Positions 35,477 to 43,371 of a DNA stretch of 64,000 nucleotides are shown one piece after another. This DNA is from Thermoplasmatales archaeon (GTDB lineage: Archaea; Thermoplasmatota; E2; DHVEG-1), in NCBI GenBank assembly GCA_020350825.1, contig CP070724.1, positions 2,076,848 to 2,140,847 of the forward strand, read 5' to 3'. The notes below the pieces were generated by a model that worked only from the letters and a program-made list of their open reading frames with translations, had not been told where the DNA came from and searched no databases. Positions within the stretch are counted from its first letter, which is position 1, and the number at the start of each line of letters is the position of its first letter. The position numbers and the translations under genes are program-made.

Positions 35477-36232
35477 TTAAAATGATGAAACTATGTTTTT
35501 CTCGAAATCTTTCAAAGAGTTCAATAACTTTTTATCATACTCAAATTCAAAATCATAAACAATATATCTCAAAATGAGTGGTTCAGCTGGAGCTAATCCA
35601 AAATCAACTTTTTTATTTGGATTATGAAGCGCTTCTATAATCTGTTCCTTTTCAATTTTACCAATTCCCACTTTCTGAATGGCTAAAACAATCCTTCGGA
35701 CCTGATTCCAAAGGAAAGTTTGGGCGTAAAAATCCATGATAAAAAAATCATCTTGATTCGTTATGATAATATTATCTATGATTCGTACAGGGTCCTTAAA
35801 CTCCTCTGTCCTTGCAAAATTACTAAAATTATATTCTCCTGCAAATGACGCTGCCGCAGATAATACCCTATCTATTTCAAGATTCTCATTTTTAAGATAA
35901 TATCTATACGTCCTCTGTTTTGCATATCTCGGAAAAAAATCTGGTTCAACATCCTTAATACCATAGACTAGAACATCCGTTAAATCTTCTTTCATTTCTT
36001 GAAAAATGCGTTCTTTAGAAGAATCCGTATTAAATGCAATAACATTGCTTAATGCAGAAACTCCTTTGTCGGTTCTACTTGCCGATCTAATACATGATTC
36101 TTTGGTATCTTCAATAAAACCATGTTTTATTAGAGATTTTATTATTTCTCCTTCAATGGTTTTTAATTTGGGCTGCCGTGCATATCCATGAAACTTTCTG
36201 CCATCATAGGCGAATTTTAATGCAATCCTCAT
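35477..36232 (-). CDS. truA: tRNA pseudouridine synthase TruA
   Basis: Modifies uridines in the anticodon arm (positions 38-40 in the family). The catalytic aspartate is in SASRTDKGVSAL (D55). The N-terminal FAYDGRKFHGYARQP, the RTYRYYL segment and FLWNQVRRIV are family motifs. At 251 residues the length is normal. It faces the gatD remnant across its promoter region. Confidence 0.94.
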   Translation of the reverse strand: MRIALKFAYDGRKFHGYARQPKLKTIEGEIIKSLIKHGFIEDTKESCIRSASRTDKGVSALSNVIAFNTDSSKERIFQEMKEDLTDVLVYGIKDVEPDFFPRYAKQRTYRYYLKNENLEIDRVLSAAASFAGEYNFSNFARTEEFKDPVRIIDNIIITNQDDFFIMDFYAQTFLWNQVRRIVLAIQKVGIGKIEKEQIIEALHNPNKKVDFGLAPAEPLILRYIVYDFEFEYDKKLLNSLKDFEKNIVSSF

Positions 36233-36272
36233 CTTAATGAGTCAATTGTTTTTAATATAAATAAGTTCGTGT

Positions 36273-36482
36273 GTTTATTCTACTGGATAAAATCTTATTA
36301 AAGCGGGTATAATACTTGGAGAAGATATGCTTCCTGAGACGACATATGTGAAACTTATGTGGGCATTATCTCATGAAAAAAACGGGAAAGAAGTTGCCCA
36401 GTTAATGCTCATAAACATTGCTTGAGAGACGTCTGTAAGAACAAAGGCAAATGCTTTTTTGAAATATAAAAAAATTGCTGAG
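36273..36482 (+). pseudogene. gatD: Remnant of gatD (Glu-tRNA(Gln) amidotransferase subunit D / asparaginase-like)
   Basis: One frame reads VYSTG, stop (TAA 36288), NLIKAGIILGEDMLPETTY then VKLMWALSH and VAQLMLINIA, stop (TGA 36423), ETSVRTKA. This matches the C-terminal region of archaeal GatD, typically VYSTGR.LLKAGVI..EDMLPETA.VKLMW....NIAGE. The first stop replaces the residue after STG and the second replaces the glycine of NIAGE. Only about 70 codons survive and nothing upstream is recognisable, so this is a decayed fragment, not a gene. Confidence 0.78.
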
Positions 36483-36483
36483 T

Positions 36484-36807
36484 TTATGAATTTTTTTCAG
36501 CAATATCTCCGACTATCGGTAGTTTAAATTTTTCTCCTTGATAGGCTTTAAGCATTAATATTAGCCATAGAATTAATGTAAGCAGTGCAATTAAACCGGA
36601 TATTATCCAACCAAGAACTGGTATCCAACCTAACAATATGACTATTATCCAAGCAGGTAGAAAGACTAGTATGGCTTGCATTGCATGAAATTTCACAAAT
36701 TTATTATCCTTTTCTAAGATATAGAATATAATTCCAGTTACAAAAAATAGTATGTAACAAAAAGCTCCTTCTATATTTTCTTCTAAACCAATTGATGTCG
36801 CTGCCAT
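36484..36807 (-). CDS. DUF4870/Tic20-like small membrane protein
   Basis: A 107-residue protein with three or four membrane helices. It has the family pattern: GAFCYILFFVTGIIFYILEKDNKFVKFHAMQA, where the charged KDNKFVKFHAMQ segment follows the first hairpin, then ILGWIPVLGWIISGLI and a final helix. The function of the family is unknown. It lies 40 nt downstream of nmd3 on the same strand and may be cotranscribed with it. Confidence 0.8.
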   Translation of the reverse strand: MAATSIGLEENIEGAFCYILFFVTGIIFYILEKDNKFVKFHAMQAILVFLPAWIIVILLGWIPVLGWIISGLIALLTLILWLILMLKAYQGEKFKLPIVGDIAEKNS

Positions 36808-36847
36808 AAATCTATCTCCTCATTAGGTAGCAATAATAACATTGTTG

Positions 36848-37894
36848 CTATTTATTAGTTATGTTTTGTTCTGGAAATAAAAAGAGCTTATCTTCTATTT
36901 TTACTATTTTAACTACTTTAGTTGTAAAAGAGATATTTTTTGGTTTTTTTAATTCAAAGGTTTTATACATTTTTGGATCCATTAGTTGTATTTCATCATT
37001 TAACTGACTAACAAAAATCATCTCTGTGACCAGTTCTTTTCCACCAACTATACTTGCTTTTTGAAGATCTTTACCATCAAAAACTGTTTCTGTCCAATTA
37101 GAAAGTTCGAAAGTATGAACTTTGTTTCCCCTAATGGAAAAGATGTAGAAATATGAATTATCAAGAGATATAAAATCACCTTTTCTATAGGAGGGTAGTC
37201 TGATGAGACAGGTCATCCTAAATATTTGTCTACTATCTTTCATACCAACATTTTTTGATGATTGTTTTATTTCGCCGCCAAATCTTTCTTGTAGCTTTTT
37301 GGCGATCGTATATGCAGATCCTTTTTCACTTAGATAAAAGTCAATGCCGCCATGTTCCTCAGCATAATCTGTAATAAACAATCCTCGGTTGCCTTTAACC
37401 TTTAGACTTTCGACAAGGTTTTCTACATTTAACCGAATAGTTTCAAGTTCTTCTTTTGTCAGTTTTCTTTTATTTGCCCTTACTTGTAGAGTTGCCTCAA
37501 AATATCCCCCAAATTGTTTAGAACAAATATCACATACAACTCCTTTTATACGAATTGTTATATAATGTTTTTCTGATATCTCATGATCTTCTAAATAACC
37601 AGATATAGCTATTTTGCATGATAATTTTTTGCCTTTTTCACCCCAATCTGTTTTTATTTGTACTTTTTTTAGTTCGCTACTTATTTGAAAGTTATCTTTA
37701 ATATGACGTTTTAGTACTTTTTCAAATGATTCCTGTGTCCAAGTATTTTTGTACTTATATGACGAACATTTAGGACATATATAGATATCAAGAATCTCTG
37801 GTCCTTTTGTAAATCTGTTATTTTTAAGATAGCATCTAATGCATACTCCGTTTCTAAATATTTTTTCTTCTTTCCCGCATTCGACGCAGAACAT
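36848..37894 (-). CDS. nmd3: Archaeal NMD3 homologue
   Basis: Related to the eukaryotic 60S subunit export adaptor NMD3; the archaeal role is presumably in large-subunit maturation or quality control. The N-terminus has the family zinc sites: FCVECGKE, CIRCYLK, YICPKCSSYKY and later VCDICSKQFGGYFEA with the QVR segment. The middle (about 130-210) contains the DFYLSEKGSAYTIAKKLQERFGG motif, as in other NMD3 proteins. It lacks the eukaryotic nuclear export tail, as expected. Confidence 0.9.
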   Translation of the reverse strand: MFCVECGKEEKIFRNGVCIRCYLKNNRFTKGPEILDIYICPKCSSYKYKNTWTQESFEKVLKRHIKDNFQISSELKKVQIKTDWGEKGKKLSCKIAISGYLEDHEISEKHYITIRIKGVVCDICSKQFGGYFEATLQVRANKRKLTKEELETIRLNVENLVESLKVKGNRGLFITDYAEEHGGIDFYLSEKGSAYTIAKKLQERFGGEIKQSSKNVGMKDSRQIFRMTCLIRLPSYRKGDFISLDNSYFYIFSIRGNKVHTFELSNWTETVFDGKDLQKASIVGGKELVTEMIFVSQLNDEIQLMDPKMYKTFELKKPKNISFTTKVVKIVKIEDKLFLFPEQNITNK

Positions 37895-38618
37895 TTTTTA
37901 CACCGCTACATTAGTTTTTTTGGCATTTACCTAAATTAACAATTTACTTCTCTTTAAAAATCTACCTAACAACAAATTTTAATACTAAAAATAAGAATAG
38001 TTTTTTAAAAAAATTTTATAATGAATTTTTTTGGCATCAAGTGTAAAGATACTGGGTAACAGTTGTACAACAAGGCCTTAATAAGCAAACGGACAAAACA
38101 GAAGATGAGGAATGATAAAAAATGATGATTGTAGGACAAGTATCAAACTCGGAAGAGGCCAAGGAAATAGAATCCATCACTAAATCATTTGTTGTGGGAA
38201 ATCGAGCTAGGGAACTTGCTCTAAAAATAAAAGAGGCTTAAACGTGAATAAGAAGAATAACAAGAAAAATAATAAGAAAGTAATCCCAAAAGATATTCCT
38301 ATAATCTGGGTAAACATCGTATAAATTTGAGTTTAATAAATCATTAAACAATTGTCTTCCTCAAGAAGATTATACTCAATTTTGTATTTTTCTGGATCTC
38401 CCTCTGAAAACTCAAACTTTTTTTCTAGATAGAGAAATTATCGATCGATTTTCTTTTAATAATTGATTAAGAAAATCATGCTCATATTATTATGCACTTA
38501 AGCATTTTTCGAATATGGCTACAGAACAATAAATTGACTCATGATTTAAGTTTATTAGGACTAGAAAATGGATATAAAAGAATAGAAAAAGTGGAAAAAG
38601 CCCCCATTTATGTTTGTA
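37895..38618. other. Long gene-poor stretch with only tiny ORFs
   Basis: About 720 nt of AT-rich sequence between nmd3 and the next secreted protein. The only candidates are the 39-residue ORF at 38122-38241 and a lysine/asparagine-rich 26-codon frame after it. No RNA gene or repeat is evident. It may hold the decayed end of a former gene, since short frames follow each other on the plus strand. Confidence 0.5.
38122..38241 (+). CDS. Possible small ORF or gene remnant (39 residues)
   Basis: Open frame from ATG 38122 (MMIVGQVSNSEEAKEIESIT) to TAA. The composition is that of a normal soluble helical protein (it ends VVGNRARELALKIKEA), unlike the surrounding noncoding sequence, but no family is recognised. 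It may be a fragment of a larger lost gene. Confidence 0.25.
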   Translation: MMIVGQVSNSEEAKEIESITKSFVVGNRARELALKIKEA

Positions 38619-40673
38619 TTAAAGGCCACCACCTGGTTTAAATTTTATAAAGAACAGCAGTACAAATGCATCTCTCTGTCTCGTATCTGAAGGTCCATCT
38701 GGTATTTCTGCTGAAAAAGCTACCGTTGTTTGTCCTAATCCCAATATAATAGATGAGCTTATAGTTTCTTGTCCACCTGGGGGTATGCTTACATTCTCAC
38801 CAGAGGTATCTCTGCCAAGTAATATGAAACCTCCACTGAGTTTGATATTCCAACTTAAATCAGTTACTTCAGTTTCGCCGTTATTATTGATTACCGCGCC
38901 TACTTTGAATAATCCGCCAGTCGTATTTTCTATACTAAACTCAATAGGTAATACATTGATGTAATCCACCTTTATCTCTATATCAGAAATTGTTCCATCA
39001 GAGACCGTCAAGGAAACTGTATAAATTCCATCTTCAGTGTATGTCCATACTGGATTTGGTTCTTCTGAATCGATAATACCGTCATTTTCAAAATCCCATT
39101 TCCAAGAAGTTATTGAAGTGTTTTCAGCTATTGATAAATCAGTGAAATGAACGGTTAAAGGTGCCGTGCCCTCTGTTAAGTCTGCTGTAAAATCAGCTGT
39201 AAGTGTAACTGGATTATATGATGAATTCAGACCGCCAGAATAACAAACTACTTTACCATATCGGCCTCCAGCTACCATCTCCATTGAGCCATCATTAACC
39301 AAGTCAGAGACGGCCCCAATAGCGTCGACAGCTTCTGGGTAAGGAGTTGAAAATAATTCAGAGCCATTAACTCCGTTAAGGAAATAGCAATAATTATTGT
39401 TAAATAACGTACCAACTAACACGTCATCTATTGCATCTCCGCTAATATCCGCAATTCTCGCCACATTCCATGGTTGATCTGCTACAGGGTGTGACCAAAT
39501 AATACTACCAGTATATCCATCGATAACCTGAGTAACATGCGTGGTACTATGTGCAGGTACGATGTCAGGGTGACCATCACCATTTACATCATTTAATTTT
39601 GCAAATCGAGTTATTATTGCAGATCCAAGTGAATTGCTATATTCCACATTTCCGGTTGTAGCATCAAGTCCGTAGATATTACCGCCAAAATCTCCTATGA
39701 TGACATCATTAATGCCATCACCACTGACATCATCAATTTGTTCGAGAGCCCAGACTGATGAGCCCGCAGCAGTAAACGTCCAAGTTATGCTACCGGTTGC
39801 TCCGTTTATACCATAAGCATATCCTATAGTTTCACCACTATTAGAAGCACCAGCGAGAACATCTGGTTGACCATCACCAGTGAAATCCTCAATACCAATT
39901 ACGGAAAATCCTGGTCCTCTGGGGCTACCCAGAGGGCATTCCCAAATTTTCGTACCGTCTTCGCCATCTAGACAATACACTCGCCTTGGACCAGTTGCGG
40001 TACCGCCAGTAGTTGCTAATACATCAGGTATATCATCGCCATTGTAATCATAGCTGCAATCAACCTGATATACCCAGCCACCATCGCCATATTCATGGGT
40101 GTCATGAGTCCAAATTTCTAAGCCAGTTTCTCCAGAGATTGCTCGAATTAATCGGGCTCCTCCACAGGTTCCAACGACGACATCGTTGTAGTCATCTCCA
40201 TCTAAATCATCTGTAACGATTAAGTCTTTTTGATATTCTACCCATCCTGCATCATGTTCCCAGAGGACTACGCCAGTGCCTGTGGAAGCTCCACTGATGC
40301 ATCGTACATAGTGATCCTCAGAGCCGATGACCACATCATCGATGCCATCCCCATTTATGTCTGGTATTGGTCTAATCCCCTTTGCACTATTAAAGGTGGC
40401 CGGAGGGATTTGATACTGCCATATTATTTCACCGATAGGATAATCTCTATTTCCTTCTGTACTTTGTAATTCTTCTTCATAATGATTTTCTTGATTACCT
40501 TCTGAAGTAGAGTATAACGCAGTTTGGTATCTATATGCCGAGACATCATCGAATAAACCTTTAAATTCGCTTTCATAGAAATTTCCTACGGTTTTATTAT
40601 TGAATATTCCAACAGCTCCAAGTCCTGCAAGGACAAATAATATTATAATTGAAAACGACAATATTTTTTTCAT
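38619..40673 (-). CDS. Secreted FG-GAP/PQQ-type beta-propeller protein with PKD and shared tail domain
   Basis: Signal peptide (MKKILSFSIIILFVLAGLGAV), then about eight propeller repeats (about 75-465) with calcium-binding loops such as DINGDGIDDVVIG, DVSGDGINDVIIG and DVNGDGHPDIV. Between them run PQQ-like strands (GLDATTGNVEY, CLDGEDGTKIWECP). A PKD domain follows (about 485-570, TVHFTDLS..SWKWDFENDG). The last 105 residues are the same tail domain as in 16905-18338 and 43372-45858, ending DAFVLLFFIKFKPGGGL. No enzymatic site is seen; likely a surface-bound binding protein acting next to the peptidases that follow. Confidence 0.83.
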   Translation of the reverse strand: MKKILSFSIIILFVLAGLGAVGIFNNKTVGNFYESEFKGLFDDVSAYRYQTALYSTSEGNQENHYEEELQSTEGNRDYPIGEIIWQYQIPPATFNSAKGIRPIPDINGDGIDDVVIGSEDHYVRCISGASTGTGVVLWEHDAGWVEYQKDLIVTDDLDGDDYNDVVVGTCGGARLIRAISGETGLEIWTHDTHEYGDGGWVYQVDCSYDYNGDDIPDVLATTGGTATGPRRVYCLDGEDGTKIWECPLGSPRGPGFSVIGIEDFTGDGQPDVLAGASNSGETIGYAYGINGATGSITWTFTAAGSSVWALEQIDDVSGDGINDVIIGDFGGNIYGLDATTGNVEYSNSLGSAIITRFAKLNDVNGDGHPDIVPAHSTTHVTQVIDGYTGSIIWSHPVADQPWNVARIADISGDAIDDVLVGTLFNNNYCYFLNGVNGSELFSTPYPEAVDAIGAVSDLVNDGSMEMVAGGRYGKVVCYSGGLNSSYNPVTLTADFTADLTEGTAPLTVHFTDLSIAENTSITSWKWDFENDGIIDSEEPNPVWTYTEDGIYTVSLTVSDGTISDIEIKVDYINVLPIEFSIENTTGGLFKVGAVINNNGETEVTDLSWNIKLSGGFILLGRDTSGENVSIPPGGQETISSSIILGLGQTTVAFSAEIPDGPSDTRQRDAFVLLFFIKFKPGGGL

Positions 40674-40990
40674 AGTTTTGCCTCCCTTACATTATTTACA
40701 CTTAGTATGGCAATTGCATATACTTAAATCTTTGTATATAATTTTTTATATTATTTATAGTAATATAGAGTACAATCAGTAAAACAAATAATAATAATGA
40801 GGATTTTTAAACAAATTTTATTAAGGAACGCTAGCTAAAAAATATGGGTTAGATATGTTTGAATCTCCATAATAATCTCCTTGAATTATTATTTTAATAT
40901 TCATCAAAATTATACTAAAGTGCTTGTTTTTTATATATAATTGATAATTAAGCATAGCAAATGTTTTAATATGCATATCCTTATAAATAT
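40674..40990. other. Divergent intergenic region, no gene seen
   Basis: AT-rich region between two diverging secreted-protein genes. Several TATA-like stretches occur, including TTTATATATAA near 40930-40941 (suitable for the plus-strand peptidase gene) and TATATAATTTTTTATA near 40733-40750 (for the minus-strand gene). No ORF or RNA gene is evident. Confidence 0.45.
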
Positions 40991-40993
40991 TTG

Positions 40994-43294
40994 ATGAGTA
41001 AGGCATTTGTTATCTCACTGGCAATATTTTTCATTTCTCTGAATATAGTCAATGCAGTGAACATTTCTATTGAAAAACAAGATTATCAGGCTGCAGGTGC
41101 TCTATCAAATATAATATCTGCTCGAAATTCTATAGAAGATGTTATTGTAGTTCCAGATAGCAACCCGTTATTTGGTATCATTGGCTCTTATGTCTCATGC
41201 TGGTATGATACAATTGAATCAACTGGATTAAAACCAATGCTTGTTCAGCACGAGGGATTCCTGACAAATCATCAAGAGATGTTCATTGACAAATACTTGG
41301 ATTCAGGAAATAGGTCGATTTTAGTCTTAGGGAGGCATTTGCAAACAGCATATAATACCACAGAGATATTGGGTTTACCACCTAGAGTTGCTATCGAAGT
41401 TGCCACACATGTATTTACTTTTGTTTCAACCATTATAATCATTCCAAATAGTAGAGACAAATATGAACTAAGTCTAATGGCTAGTCCTTTAGCAAGTTAT
41501 CTTAATATTCCAATTCTTATCTTTGATAATAATACCAATGAACTGGAGGATCTTTGTAACACTCTTAACGTTAGCAATGCATTTGTAATTGGAAACATTC
41601 AAGTAAATATACCTGGTATAAACATTACAAAACTGGAAACAGCTGATGAAATACAGAACGTGGTTTTGACTGTAATCAAAGATAAATTTGGTGAAATTAA
41701 TTACATTACTTTGACCAATCCTTCAGATGTTACACCACCATATATTATTGATGTCAATGAGACAACATCCTTTGATCATATTTCAAACATAAAGATTACA
41801 ATTCTTGGAAAAGAATTTGATGTTAAAGGAGAAGATTCAAAACAATTTAATGTAATCGTTCCAAATGGAATTAACAGAATCCAGGTTTATGGAAATATTA
41901 CAAAAAATTGTGAGTCTTATACAAATAAAATTAATCCTATTGTCCCGATCATTTTCTTAACCCTCTATGACCCTTTTGATAATATCGTTGCCTATTCCTC
42001 AAGCCTTGCCTTAGATTTTGGAACAGCATATCTGGAAACATTAGCCTGCAACGCCTCTGGAACTTACAAGCTTGTTGTTCGCATTTATAATGGTATAAAG
42101 GGTGGCTATTTCTCACAGCGTGGAATTTCACTCGTGGATACTGATTTTAAAGTTACTATTAAAATATCTGAACTAGAAAAACCTCATCTACCTTTTATCC
42201 CTAAACTTTCAATAAATGCTCCTTATCTTACATCTGCTCATGGAGGAATCATGATTGCTGATTCAAATTTTGAACTAACAAATGATAGTTACATAGACGC
42301 TGCTCTAGGGTCTGGAACAGGACCATGGCATAATGAAAAACTCCATAACTTCACAAATGAGAAAGTAAAATATATAACAGAACAACTGAATAATACTCTA
42401 AATCTTATTAGTAATTACGAAATGCTTGATGATTATCTCAATGGTCCAGCGTGGCTTGCAATCCTCGCTGATACCAACATGGTTCCAATGTACTACTATG
42501 CTCCATCCCAACAAGGTATTTATGAAAAAGGTCTTCCTTCTGACAACTCCTATTCACTTAATTGGAACCTCTCTGTTGGACGTGTAGTTGGTTGGAATGT
42601 ACAGGACGTTTCATTGTTGATTGCGAGAACATTATTCTACAAAGAAATATGTGATCTACCTGTTAGGCCAAAAGATTGGCACAATAGATTTAGTTTCATC
42701 TTTGGTGAAGGATTTGGAGAAACAGGAGGAATCTTTCATCAAATACCATACTCATTTGAGATAAGAAAATATGGCTTTTACCCGCGAATCTTTGGCGATC
42801 TAAGAAATAGTAGACAATTATCTGAGTTGTTTAAAGCTTATACCGGCTCAAATTATATAGAATATCTAGGCCATGGAGATTGGTTCTGGTATTCGCCCTC
42901 ATTGTATGGTCTTGATTATTATAGCAGATCGATTGATGTTGCACATGCAAAAAGCTGGATATATAATAAACCAAGTGTATTTCTTACGTCTGCGTGTCTC
43001 ATGGGACGCATAGATGGAATACTTCCTCAAATGAACATAGGACTAACGATGCTTCACGCAGGATGTAATTGCTTTATAGGGGCAACTCGAACCACCGGTT
43101 CGGAGGCAGGACTCACTATTCTTGAAAATCATTTAATAGTAGACGACCTTAGCATTGGCGAGGCATTGAGAGGAGAGAAGAGAGTGGACAAAGAGCTTCC
43201 CAATTACTATGTGCGAGTCCTTTACGGTGATCCTGCATTCAACCCATATGAACCAAACAATGGCTTCAGTAATCAAGGAAGGCCATCCAATTAA
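40994..43294 (+). CDS. Secreted clan-CD (gingipain-like) cysteine peptidase with CWB2-like N-terminal repeats
   Basis: Signal peptide (about 1-20), then a region (about 30-230) resembling cell-wall-binding type-2 repeats, for example LASYLNIPILIFDNNTNELE followed by NVSNAFVIGNIQV. A beta domain follows, then a caspase-fold C-terminal half. Catalytic candidates are His in YLGHGDWFW (about 627) and Cys in FLTSACLMGR (about 668), in the order typical of C25 peptidases. It ends GDPAFNPYEPN, as C25 domains often do before their C-terminal modules; the tail domain of its neighbours is absent. ATG 40994 is preferred over the adjacent TTG. Probably digests extracellular protein. Confidence 0.8.
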   Translation: MSKAFVISLAIFFISLNIVNAVNISIEKQDYQAAGALSNIISARNSIEDVIVVPDSNPLFGIIGSYVSCWYDTIESTGLKPMLVQHEGFLTNHQEMFIDKYLDSGNRSILVLGRHLQTAYNTTEILGLPPRVAIEVATHVFTFVSTIIIIPNSRDKYELSLMASPLASYLNIPILIFDNNTNELEDLCNTLNVSNAFVIGNIQVNIPGINITKLETADEIQNVVLTVIKDKFGEINYITLTNPSDVTPPYIIDVNETTSFDHISNIKITILGKEFDVKGEDSKQFNVIVPNGINRIQVYGNITKNCESYTNKINPIVPIIFLTLYDPFDNIVAYSSSLALDFGTAYLETLACNASGTYKLVVRIYNGIKGGYFSQRGISLVDTDFKVTIKISELEKPHLPFIPKLSINAPYLTSAHGGIMIADSNFELTNDSYIDAALGSGTGPWHNEKLHNFTNEKVKYITEQLNNTLNLISNYEMLDDYLNGPAWLAILADTNMVPMYYYAPSQQGIYEKGLPSDNSYSLNWNLSVGRVVGWNVQDVSLLIARTLFYKEICDLPVRPKDWHNRFSFIFGEGFGETGGIFHQIPYSFEIRKYGFYPRIFGDLRNSRQLSELFKAYTGSNYIEYLGHGDWFWYSPSLYGLDYYSRSIDVAHAKSWIYNKPSVFLTSACLMGRIDGILPQMNIGLTMLHAGCNCFIGATRTTGSEAGLTILENHLIVDDLSIGEALRGEKRVDKELPNYYVRVLYGDPAFNPYEPNNGFSNQGRPSN

Positions 43295-43371
43295 GATCGA
43301 TTAGTATTATCTAAAATCAGATTTTTTTGATAAACTTGATAATAAAGAAAGGATTCTTATTTATCGCTGTA

